Made by a program: the position numbers and the translations under genes. This document shows, piece by piece, positions 20,029 to 30,416 of a DNA stretch of 64,000 nt. The stretch is from NCBI GenBank assembly GCA_002778195.1, contig PCDI01000009.1, forward strand, positions 1,142,725 to 1,206,724, in the 5' to 3' direction. The notes beneath the pieces are model-generated. The model did no database searches and was not told the origin of the DNA. It was given only the letters and a program-made list of their open reading frames with translations. Origin of the DNA: Raffaelea ambrosiae. Lineage: Eukaryota > Ascomycota > Sordariomycetes > Ophiostomatales > Ophiostomataceae. Position 1 is the stretch's first letter. Each line of letters starts with the position of its first letter.

Positions 20029-21276
20029 TCATAAGCTGTTTGTGGGAGCATGGCCCAAGCCGGACATCGTGACGTCACCATCGGTGGAGGATGTGGACGA
20101 GGTGGGCTCGGCGGAGCGGCGGTCGATGTTGGAAGAGGAGGTGCCGGAGCCGGATTTGCGGCCAGGGTTGCGGCCCTTGCGGCTGAGGCCCAGTTTGGCG
20201 CTCATGCGCTTCCAGCCGGCATTGTGGACGGTGATGGCGCGTTGGAGGGTGTTCGGGGGGGAGGTGCCGAAACCCCAGTCAGAGGTCGGCGGCGTAGTGG
20301 GAGGAGTCAGCGGCTCGCCGTCGGGCGGCGGAGTGCCGCCGATGTCGTCGACCAGGCCAATGCGGTCGGCGGCATCTGCAGACGAGGATGGAGAGCGGCC
20401 CTCGGCCTTGCGACCCAGGTTGAGCTGCGGAAGGAAAGCCTTGGGCGAGCGGCTGTTGTCGTTGCTGCGCGAGGAAGACGAATCCTTGGGTACGCGGCGA
20501 CGAGAGCGGCCCTGGCGCGTGTCCATGTCGTCGATGCCGCCGTCGGCAAACTGTTGCTGCTGCTGCTGCTGCTGCTGCTGTTCCTGCGAGACAGAGTCGA
20601 GGAAGGGTAGCAAGACGGAATCGTTCATCAGATCAAAGACAATGCGTACGGCCTCGTTGAGATCCTTGGGGTGGGGCGGGATGACAGTGGCGTTCAGGCG
20701 CAGCAGTCGGTCGCGCACGGGGCCCGGCAGGTTGACCTCGCGCGGGCCATACGGCAGGATATAGGCGTTGATGAGCTTCTGCCAGAGGGCGACACACTGC
20801 TCGCGCGCATCTGGCGACCATTGGGCAGGCGGAGCACCACCCTCGCCGTGTTCCAGCTGGGCAAAGGCCTCCTTGTAGCGTTCGGCCTCCATGGTGAACT
20901 CGAGGGTCTCCATGCAGTGGTTCTGGGAGAGGTAGGCCATGAAGGCACCCAGGGTCCATGGCGGGGGGGCGCTGTTGGCGAGGATGTCTTGGAGAGTTGG
21001 GCGGTTGGCGGCGGCGAGCACGGCCAAGCTGGTCGGCCGAGCTGAGCCGGAGGACGCCATGGTGATAGGCGTAGTGGAACGCGAGGCGGAGGAGAGCGAG
21101 GACGAGGACGAAGAGGGCGGAGAGAGGGTTTGGCTGGCCGTCTGGCTGGCCGTGAATCGATCGCCGTAGAAGCCTCCGGGCTTCCCCGGGACCGATGGCT
21201 GGGGAGAGAGTGTGCGTGGACTGGCGGTCGGGCTCAAGTAGGGCGAGTTTGTTGTCTGGAGCCTCTTTGCTTTCAT
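20029..21276 (-). CDS. RGS-domain regulator of G-protein signalling
   Basis: Accelerates GTP hydrolysis by heterotrimeric G-protein alpha subunits and so damps receptor signalling. ATG at 21276; 415 residues to TGA at 20031-20029. The RGS domain spans about residues 95-225, starting LQDILANSAPPPWTLGAF, with MAYLSQNHCMETLEFTMEA and closing with a helix around LNEAVRIVFDLMND. This arrangement resembles the Aspergillus RgsA type rather than the DEP-containing FlbA type. A polyglutamine run (CAG codons) follows the domain, then a basic Ser-rich tail. The leader upstream is strongly pyrimidine-rich on the coding strand for over 500 nt, and a 9-kb gene-free stretch lies upstream. The true C-terminus is uncertain because the same frame continues after the TGA. 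Confidence 0.82.
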   Translation of the reverse strand: MKAKRLQTTNSPYLSPTASPRTLSPQPSVPGKPGGFYGDRFTASQTASQTLSPPSSSSSSLSSASRSTTPITMASSGSARPTSLAVLAAANRPTLQDILANSAPPPWTLGAFMAYLSQNHCMETLEFTMEAERYKEAFAQLEHGEGGAPPAQWSPDAREQCVALWQKLINAYILPYGPREVNLPGPVRDRLLRLNATVIPPHPKDLNEAVRIVFDLMNDSVLLPFLDSVSQEQQQQQQQQQQFADGGIDDMDTRQGRSRRRVPKDSSSSRSNDNSRSPKAFLPQLNLGRKAEGRSPSSSADAADRIGLVDDIGGTPPPDGEPLTPPTTPPTSDWGFGTSPPNTLQRAITVHNAGWKRMSAKLGLSRKGRNPGRKSGSGTSSSNIDRRSAEPTSSTSSTDGDVTMSGLGHAPTNSL

Positions 21277-24200
21277 GTCTCTGTGCGGAGCCGTTCCAGG
21301 CCGTCGAGACGGGAGAAACAAGCAGCGTCGTTCACAGAAGAAGTTCGTGGGATGCTATGCCATACAAACGAGGACGGAGAGAGATCACAAGAAGACGATG
21401 GGAAGTGGGAGGAAACGAGACAGACAAAACAAGCGCTGGGTCGCGGTGTTCGATGGAGCCGTCCTCTTAACTGTTCTTGGCAGTCCGGGGTGCGCGTTGG
21501 GAAGGGCAGGTTGTGCGAGCGGGCGACCAGAGACCAGGTGAAACAGATTGTCGTGAGAGAAAAGACAGGAGAAAAACAGCAAAAGACAGGAGGGGCTGTT
21601 GTGAAGCCAGCAGAAGCGGCGAGCACAGCGGCGGTCCAGTAGAGAGCTCGGCAGATTGCGTGCGAGTGTCGTGTAGGTGAGAGGAGAGGGCACGCGCGGG
21701 CGAGAGAGAGAGAAGGAAAGAAAGAGGGGCGACAACGAGATCGCGGAGAGGTTCCTGAGAGATACGCAATATGGTAGGGAAACGAGAGAACAAGATAAGA
21801 GACGGGGAAAAAAAGGAGGACTGGAAGAAGTAACAGAAGGGCAGAAGCCGAAAAGAGGAGAAGAGCAGAGTTTGGAAATATGACGAGTCGGCAGGAGAGC
21901 GGCACTATAAGCATGGAGGAAGGAGCGAGTCACCGCGGATAAGGGCGAGAAATGGGCAGGAACGGGAAATAGAGAAAACGGGAAATGGGCAGCAGGCCAG
22001 AGGCGAAGGACACAGAAACGAGTTTGTTGCGACCCAGAGCAGGGGAAGGGGCGTGGAGAACGGCACGCAGAAGGAAGGAACGAAGGGGGGCGGCGTCATG
22101 GGCCAGGCAAGGAGAGGGACACAGGACAAGACGGGGCTAGCAGGGGGGCTAGAAGCAAAAGAGAAAGGCCACAGAAGCGACGAAGGGCGAGGAAGGCGCC
22201 AGGGAAGGCGGAGGAAGGCGACAGGGAAGGCGAGGAAGGCACCGCTGGGGGGTGGTTGCAGCGGCTTGGCGCTGGTGGACAGGGCGTGTGCGTGTGTGGG
22301 CAGCACGCCGAGGGTCCTGGCTGTCAGATCCGTCGGGCAGGAAAGGAAGGTGCGACCAGCACTATGGAGAACCACAGCGGGGCGCTAGGCGGCCCACGAG
22401 AGGGCCGTTGAGGGGTGAGGGGTGGAATGTGGTGTGGTGTGGGCGGATAGGCGTGCGTCCATGCGAGGAGTAGTATCGCTGCATACGAGTAGTATTGTGC
22501 TATGTAATACAATGCAGGCTACAATGCAGGCCAGGCCAGGCCCAGCTGCTCACCAACCAACACGACGGACGCTCGCATGCCCCGGTTCCGTTTCTGGCGA
22601 GCTTTCACGCGGATGCCGGCCAACGCTACGGGATGTGGGATATCTTACGAAGAATGCAACACATGGCACATGGCATGCGATGCGACAAAGCGCAAAGAAG
22701 CAGAGGTGCTGCGATTGCTATTGCGCTGGCGCATGGGGGGGCTGTGAGCACGCCGGATGGCCACTGAGAGCGAGGGGTGGAGGGCGGCTGACCAAGAGGG
22801 GCGAATCACTGCGCCAAAGGCCATGTCTTGGGGACCTGATGAGTCAAGGGGCCGGAAGGCAGAAGGAAGCCCAGGGGCGGTTCAGCCTTCCAGGTGGCGC
22901 GCATGGCTGCAGGTATGGGCGGCATGACTGTAAGCGTGCTGCGGGCGTGACTGCGAGACAAGATCAGGTATGTACATACGAGCAAAGAAACAAAGGAGGA
23001 CAGCCAGGGGCAACAAAAGGACTAGTTGACAGCGCGGATGCGGATTACAGATCAGGTACGGAGCAAGAACACGAGCAATGAGCAAAGCCCAATGACGAAG
23101 AGGAAGGAGAGGGATGCGGAGGAAAGACCAGATTGAAACGGGAGTGAGTATATCAAGGTAATATACAAGGCAACTGGATGCGATCAAATACAGGGCAAAA
23201 CAGGGAATAGTGACAGAGCAAACCAAACCAAACCAAACCAAAACACCGCAATCAAAAAAACACAACAAAAATACTTGACAAACGACAAGACATCGACAAG
23301 ACAACGACAAGACATTCACCACGCCTCATTCCACAATTCCATGACTACTTCCATGACTACGGGGCTAACCATTGCTCCCCCCTGGCATGATGTATGGCCT
23401 CTTACGTATCTCGCAGCCCTGCTCCAGCCGCGGTGTCGTGCTCTGCGAGCTGTTTGTCATAGCAAGGGCGCAATCACACAGATGTGGCCCCTCCCAAACA
23501 GCCCCAAACACCTAAATGAGCACACCACATTGTGCGTTATCTTGCTCACCATCCATTCGGTGCCCCCTTCCTCCACATTGCTACGCCTGCAATCCGTCCG
23601 TTTCAGTCCCCCCCCGTTGACTTTCATTCGCTCCATCTCCCCCGTCGGCTTCCCCTCCTGCCTGTTGCTATTACGAAATGCATCCGCCAAAATCAGTTCA
23701 CCATGTCCTTGCTGTCTCCTAACCGCCGAGCACGGCATTTTGTCGCCTTCCGTGGAGCCAATTGGCATGTCTTGTACGTAAGGGAAGTGGATTGCGGAAT
23801 CTGGCGACCTAGGTTGACATGTTTGGCCAGCCGTTTCGGAGTTCACGTAAGAAATACAGGAAAAGAGGAACGGCGACCGCCGAAGGATCGGACTGGGCGA
23901 TAGCGGGCGGCGGAAAGGGGCACGTATTCGAACGTGCGCACGGCGAATGGACAGAAACAGAAGGGGGGAAAATTTTTTTACGGAGTTTTAAAAAAAAAAA
24001 AGCATGCTTAGTTTAGGGGACACGAGCCGAGGAGAAAAGCTCTTGGGACTGACAATCAGTACGTCCTTGCGCTAGAAGGGCGCTGGAAACAGGGAAGTAC
24101 GATGGGGCAAGAGAAGAGAATAAAAAAAAAAAGCGAAAAAAAAATTGCTGGAAGAGAAACAGGAAAGTTACACCGTACAGAGGGAGAAAGACCCAGGGAA

Positions 24201-24960
24201 GTGAACCACAGAACCAAACACAGGCTGGCCACCAAGAAGCACAAACATAGTGGACCCACAGATCACACGCCCCTCTGCTTGTTCAGATCTAGCCACTCAT
24301 GGAAAGGTGGCTCGATCTAGAAGCCCGCTAGAAGCATTCCAGTGGCAAATTTGCTGATCCTCTATGGCCAATCACACCTTGTCACTTCCGAGAAGGCCCC
24401 GCCTCTGTCGCCAGACTGGGTGAGGATTGGCGCGGAGATAAGATTGCTGAATAGAGCCTGTCTTCAGCGCGCGCTGTTCCTTGGCGCCTGCCTACCACAG
24501 CATTCCTCAGCATCGTCATCTGCATCTCTGGCCTCAACAGCCCACCGGCGCTCCAGACCGCAACCACTGCCTTGGCACGGCCTAACGCACATCGCCAGAC
24601 CGCATCCCGTTAATGTCTGCTCTGTACGAGTCGTTTCCCGTCACGACCGTTTCCCATCATTTCCCATCAACTACGGCAAGGGCATCCCTTGTGCCGTCCT
24701 TGGTCTAGTTCTCGTCTGGTTCTCTTCTTTGCTTCTTTGTTTCTCTTCTTTGTTTCCCGCACACTCTTCTCTTGTTTGTTTCTTCCCTAAAGCTGGGTCG
24801 TTTGCCCATCCGTGAAACGGTTTCTCCCCCACGCTCTTGTGTCTTATCTTGGCACGTCCCTTCCACTCGGTCGGGCTGTCTATGCCCATCGCCGAACATC
24901 TGGCCTATCTTGTCTGCGTCTTGCAAGTCGCGCCTTTACATATCTTGCATGCAGTCCGTC

Positions 24961-25023
24961 CATCCCTTCCATCCCTGCCATCCCTTCCATCCCTTCCAGC
25001 CCTTCCAGCCCTTCCAGCCCTCC
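24961..25023 (+). repeat. 9-nt minisatellite, seven copies
   Basis: The unit CATCCCTTC/CAGCCCTTC is repeated about seven times in a C/T-rich tract that precedes the small frame at 25086. Confidence 0.85.
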
Positions 25024-25085
25024 CTCCCCTTTTCTGCCAGCCTTGGCCCCCCATCTCGCCATCCAAACAGCATCTGCACATCAAG

Positions 25086-25265
25086 ATGTCCAAGCTCCTA
25101 AACTATTTTGTCTGGCTTGCATGGCTTCTGCTCGTCTCCCGTTCGCCGGTATACGCCGCGTCGGGAGAATTTCACTGCAACATATTACTTCCCCTGGAAT
25201 GGCAAGGTGGACAGTGCGTCCGTCTGCGTGTGCATCGGTATTATTATCTCTCACCCACCACCTAA
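25086..25265 (+). CDS. Possible small secreted protein (uncertain)
   Basis: ATG in good context (AAG before ATG) follows a C/T-rich leader-like tract. The frame gives 59 residues. It opens with a basic residue and a hydrophobic core (LLNYFVWLAWLLLV), then a plausible signal cleavage near VYAA-SGE. Two cysteines are present. A 60-nt intron at 25215-25274 (GTGCGT donor, CTAAC branch, CAG acceptor) could replace the C-terminus with one containing three more cysteines. No family is recognised. It may be chance in a gene-poor region. Confidence 0.25.
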   Translation: MSKLLNYFVWLAWLLLVSRSPVYAASGEFHCNILLPLEWQGGQCVRLRVHRYYYLSPTT

Positions 25266-27691
25266 CCGTACAGCCCACACATACGGATCCTCGAGTACCA
25301 TGTATGTTACTGTGCCTCCCGGCACGGCATCAGGTTTTGCCTGTAGTGCATCAATACGAGTACTTTGTAGGATGCGTCTGCAGGTGCTCTGGCTCGTGTG
25401 TCTCTAGCTGCGTATCTTGCTGCTTCTCGCTTTTTGCTCGCGTCTTGCTCGCACTTGGCTCCTTTTTTGGCCCCGTCTCTGCTCCTTTTTTTTTCTGCTG
25501 CCTGCCCTTTGACCTGCCTAGTTCAGCAGAGCTCCGCACTAAGCCCACGACACACCCCCGAGCCCGCTCTTATGAATGGACAGCCTACGAATACGACACG
25601 GGCCACACAGAGTCATAGAGCAGAATCGTTTCAGTCTGATCTTTTTGACCGTGTGTCCTACTAGCTAGCCAGCTGAGCAGGCAGGTGGCCTGGAGGGTGG
25701 CCGTGGAAAATCACAAGAGTTCTGTGCTATTTTATTAGCCAGCTACACACGAGTGCACGGTAGCAAAGACTGGGAACAGGGAAGAGAAGACAGGGGGGCC
25801 GCTTCCCGAGGACGTCTCCTTGTCCCCGTGTCTCCAGCCCCGTCGCCGGTCCGAATATCGCTGATCCTCTCCCTGAAGTGTCGCGGATGGCAGATCCAGG
25901 CAGTCAGATAACCGCCAGTAATGTGTAAGAAGGGCATGACACACGGCTTAATCATGACGGGGCTCCCTTTTCGGGCATGTGGTTTGCACAGCAGTCGTCT
26001 GGGGCTGTCTCCAGGCCTGTCCTTGACTCTGCCGTGGCATTCTCTCTGAGGTTGCCCCCTTGTTTGTCCATATCCGATTTCCAATGGCCTCGCTTGCGTG
26101 TGCGCTCCATGGTGTGCTTGGGCATCCGGCGTGTCTGGTTGCTTATTTGTCGGCTTGTTTATCTCTTCATTCCCCCCCTGGTCTCACCCGTTTTCTCTGA
26201 TTCGGAACCATATTTGGCTATCCGTCGTTCGTGGCCTTCGTGGTGGTGTTCGAGCAGGATGGCAGCACACACACCCTTCTTCCGTGGTGCTGTCTCCTCT
26301 CGGCCGCGGAAAAGGAACACCAGGGTTGACGCAGACCCTCCTCGATCTCTGCCGTTCCAGGACCATGTTTAGCTACCCGCTGCCACCCCTCCCATGAATG
26401 AATCACCCCCCCGAACTGTTTACCCTTCCCGCATAGTGAGGTCCTACGCGGATGGCTTGCGGGTGAAGCCAATGGTGCACGACATGGCGTATATGGACGC
26501 AAGTGTAGACCAAAATAAACAAATCGGAAGGGCGAGAAACACAGAGAAACATTGCGACAACCAGAAACTCAGACAACAAGCAAAGCACACTTCCGGAGAA
26601 CCGTCTGTCTACTTGACATGCTTGTCGGGCTGCGGTGTCTAGCCCGTATTTCTGTATTCTTGTCCCTCGGCTTTCTCGCCAAACCTCCTGCCCCGGCTCC
26701 AAGGCCCAGTCGGCAAACTACGAGTAATACACGGTATCTCTCTGGACGCTCTGCAATGAACGGCCTGTGGCCTGCAGAATCCTGGCCTAGTCCGTTGCGA
26801 GAAGCTGCTCTGGCCCTGGTGTCCTCTCTCGCCGGTACTTTCCAGTCCACCTCGTATGCGAGTTCAGAGCGGGCGCATGTTTCCATGCATGCAGGCCTGA
26901 CCCGGGCATCGCCTGCAGTAAAAGAATGCGGGAAGAACAGAGGATGTAGAATATTCTCTCTGTGTCTCTGCGTTTCCGTGTGTGTGCGTGTGTTTAGTCC
27001 TGTTTCCTGTCCGGCGTGGAATTGCAGAAGTCAAGCTGTGTGCGACAAGAGCCATTGTGCCAGCCAGTCGCACTCGTAAGATGTCGTCTGTTCAATTCAC
27101 CTCGTTCCGTCCCCCTCCCCCCTCTGCTTCGTCTGGCTGATCGGCAGTTGCGTGTGCGGATGCGTGCCTCTGTCCCATCTGTGACCCATCGCCTCACAAG
27201 CACCATCGCCCATTTCTGCGTATACCAATCATCTACCTACCTGGACGGTCCGAGGCCAAGACCTATGCCGATTCGGCCAGCCTCTGGCCCAAGGGGAAAA
27301 AGGTCCTGCGCATTTCTACATGACTGTCCAGCCTCGGATTTCAGAAGCACCCCGAGGCCGCACGACGAGATTGAGATGGAAAGTGAAGAGATGCTCGCTT
27401 CCTTCATCTCGCCCTTCAGCCTGGTAAACAAAGGCCCTACGATCTGCTGCCCCTCTCGCCGGGAAGCGGGTGAGCAGCTTCAGCGAGCAGCTCCAGCTTC
27501 CCGTTTCTGTGCTAATAAGTAGCCGCCGTCCTGGGATCGCATCGTGTCATACACAAAGCACTCTCGCTGCTTACCCGTCCAGACGAGGTCTACGTGGGGG
27601 GGCAGACAATATCGAATTTAGCCAGAAGCTTGGTAGAGAGAACCAACACATTGCCTCCCGATTTTCCGCGTTTTCTTCTTCTGCATAGCAT

Positions 27692-27736
27692 GCATACGCA
27701 CACACGCACGCACACACACACGCACACACACACGCG
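27692..27736 (+). repeat. CA-type microsatellite
   Basis: Imperfect CA repeat with CG interruptions, followed by a G/C run. Noncoding. Confidence 0.8.
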
Positions 27737-28259
27737 CGGGCCCCCCCCTCCTTTCCCCTCGCCGATCCGTGTCGACAATCAGTAGGGGGCATGCCCGGGG
27801 ATTCTATCCGGCTGCATCGCTGCGCAATCCGAGACCCCTGCTCTCGTCGCAGCGCGCGTTTTGCTGAGCGGGTTGTGGTGAGGTGTGCTGGGCCATCCCG
27901 CGGTATCCTGAGGCGTGGACTCAGTATTTCCATTCCATCGGGCGCCGAGCAGAGTGCGGCCTGCCGTATCGGGCAATTGTCTCGTCTTGCCAGGGTTCTT
28001 TCTGCGTCTGTAGTGCACATGTTTGTGCACCCAATTGTTCGCTTGTTTTCCCTCGTTTTTTTCCTTTCGCTGCGCAATGAGGAAGGACAAGGGGAACAAA
28101 CCACAGACCAGAACTGTTGCGACAGCCCACGACCCGCCTGTCAACAACGCCCGTGGACAACACTTGCGGATGGTCCCAACGCCATTTGCGAAATGGTGTC
28201 AGCTCACGTAATAAGTTGGGTTGGAGCCCCGTAGATGGAGCATCGCATGTTTTTTTTTC

Positions 28260-28288
28260 ATGTTGTTGTTGTTGTTGTTGTTGTTGTT
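28260..28288 (+). repeat. TTG microsatellite
   Basis: About nine consecutive TTG triplets followed by a T run, in noncoding DNA. Confidence 0.85.
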
Positions 28289-30416
28289 TTTTGCTTCTGT
28301 CTGCCTGTCAATGGCAAAGAATGAATGAGAGCTGTCATTTTTGGCCTGTTTTTTTTGGTGTTTTGTCCGTGTCATGCTGTTGGCTCTCTTTCTCGTGTTG
28401 CTACATCAAAAGCAGCTCGCCTGTCGGGAGCCTGGTTTCCATTACATATGAATCAGCCGGCTTTGCGCATGTTGGATCCTTTCCAGAAGCTGTGGGAAGC
28501 ATTTCTTGGCTGCTCTCCCTGCGTCTGGTGGACCTTCCCTGGTCTCCCGTTTGCATTCACGTAGCCACTCACAGAACCACTCACAGAACCACCATCGCAT
28601 AACAACTCTGCACAACCGCACACACCCCTCTCCTCCCTTGTATGCAATTGACCTGTGGCATCTGACCAGACGCATATCCCTGGAGTGCAACTTGCTGGCC
28701 TCTCTGGACATGCAAAAGGTTGCATGCTGACCGCCATTGGGGCGTCCAAGGAACAAGAAACACGGCCAATACCACCAATGCAACGCCCACTGACAAGCCA
28801 ATCAGCCGACCTCCAGCACCGGTGCCAGCCCGTTGCCCCCCCCTTCTCTTCTGTGGTCTGCCACCCATCTTCCCCCCCCTCAAAAAAGCGTCTCAAGACA
28901 AGCCCAAGGGCGTGTCGATCAGGCGCCAACCATGCACGTGTGCCTTCTTCTGATCAGCATGGCCGAAACCGGAAATACCAAAACACCAGACCAGACAGTT
29001 CTTGTTCTGGAAATTGCAGAGAGAAATGCATCGTGCAGCACACACCCTTGCCTGCAGAGATCCCCGCACCGCCACCCCGACATGCATCTACGAGAATAGA
29101 AGGTCGAACACGGAGAAGAAAAAGAAAAGATCTGAAGACCAATAAAGCGGCAAATACTGGATACTTTCAAACGGCAGGGGGTGCGTTCCACTGACTGGCT
29201 GTGGACCGTTGGAATAAGGTGGTGAGATGGTAAGGGGTCCGGAAATGGCGTGTTCTAGAATATTGCCTGTTTGGGGTTAGCGAGTTTTGATGGGTTTGGG
29301 TGCGACGGCCATTCCGAGGGGAGGAATAAAATGGAATAAAATCAAAAGTGGTTTAAAATACGAAAAAAAAAAGTATTTGAAATAAAAAAGAGGAATGGGG
29401 AAACCCAAGCAAAAAAAAAAAAAATCAAGAAATTTGACACAAAGCCGGAAAATTCAAACAAGAGAAAAGACACATTGACAAAAAATGGAAAGCATTAATA
29501 AAAACAACCCACAAATGGCTTCCATCGGCCCTGGGAAACACCCGTCGTATTAACTGTCTCAACCCATTACGCAACAACCGCGTTCGTGGTGGCCAACAGG
29601 ACCGTCAGCATGCCGGGACGGCTGTTCTCCGACCGGGGCCACAGTGGATTAGCCAAGTGGACATCAAGGTTTCTGTTTGTAAAGCTTAATTCGTCGCCTC
29701 TAAGCTCTTGCCTATCTGAGTGCTGTACATCGTGACAAGGAAAAAAAAAATTGGAAAACCCGCAGGCGGAAAAACCAGACTACACCAGAGATAGAAGGCC
29801 GAGGTGCACAGGCCGAACGAGGGCCTTGCCCGAGTCGCCAGAGTCGCGAGACCCGTGACACTTGTGACACTACACTGTATAATTGTGTGGGACTTGACGG
29901 GGCTCTGTGCTCGTAGACGCCACCAAAAGGGGAGAAGACGCCGGCCACCCCCATCGTGAGATTGCTGTTGCAGGTTTCTTGCGTGTCTTGTGCATATTAT
30001 TGTGCGTCTGTAGGGTATAATGTTACATGCTGCGTATCCTGCCTGTTGTCCCAAGCCTCTGTCCCTCTTTGTCGTCCTGTCTTCCGTGTAGCACACGGTA
30101 GGCATCGTTTTGCCCCCCCCCCCCCTGTTTTGCTTCCCTCTCGATGAATTGTTTTCCCTCCATGTCCATAACGCCAGTTGCCGGTGTGAACCTCCGTGTG
30201 GACGACACAAACCGGACTCCATTGAATAAAACAAGAAAGAGAAAGAAAGAAAAGAAAAGAAGAGAAAAGAAACAAACGAAAAATTATCGCCCCAAAAATA
30301 CCACACCGCATACATGCAATGCCGCCGGTCTGTCGTAATACACATAGTAAAAGAAAAAAAAAATTAGAGAGTTAAGAAACAATCAGAGACCAAATCATCG
30401 ATGCCGTCTCTCATCT

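Larger units (their letters stand above)
21277..30416. other. About 9 kb without a convincing gene
   Basis: Far longer than other gaps in the window. Positions 21277-22450 are pyrimidine-rich on minus, fitting an RGS leader. Positions 24700-25080 are C/T-rich on plus and end in a short frame with a signal-peptide-like start. Simple repeats include a 9-nt minisatellite (24961-25023), a CA repeat (27692-27732) and a TTG repeat (28260-28288). Two other T/A-rich zones (28220-28400, 29340-29520) resemble untranslated or spacer DNA. No transposase, reverse transcriptase or tRNA was recognised. Reading frames are short, low complexity and show no codon bias. Confidence 0.55.

Noticed and set aside
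19177..20034. 285-codon plus-strand frame opposite the RGS extension
   Set aside because: Contains cysteine and glycine runs from CTG/GGC repeats; the minus-strand frame has the more protein-like composition.
22053..24320. Several frames of 70-220 codons in the gene-free stretch
   Set aside because: Low complexity, no codon bias, no splice-supported continuation, no recognisable family.
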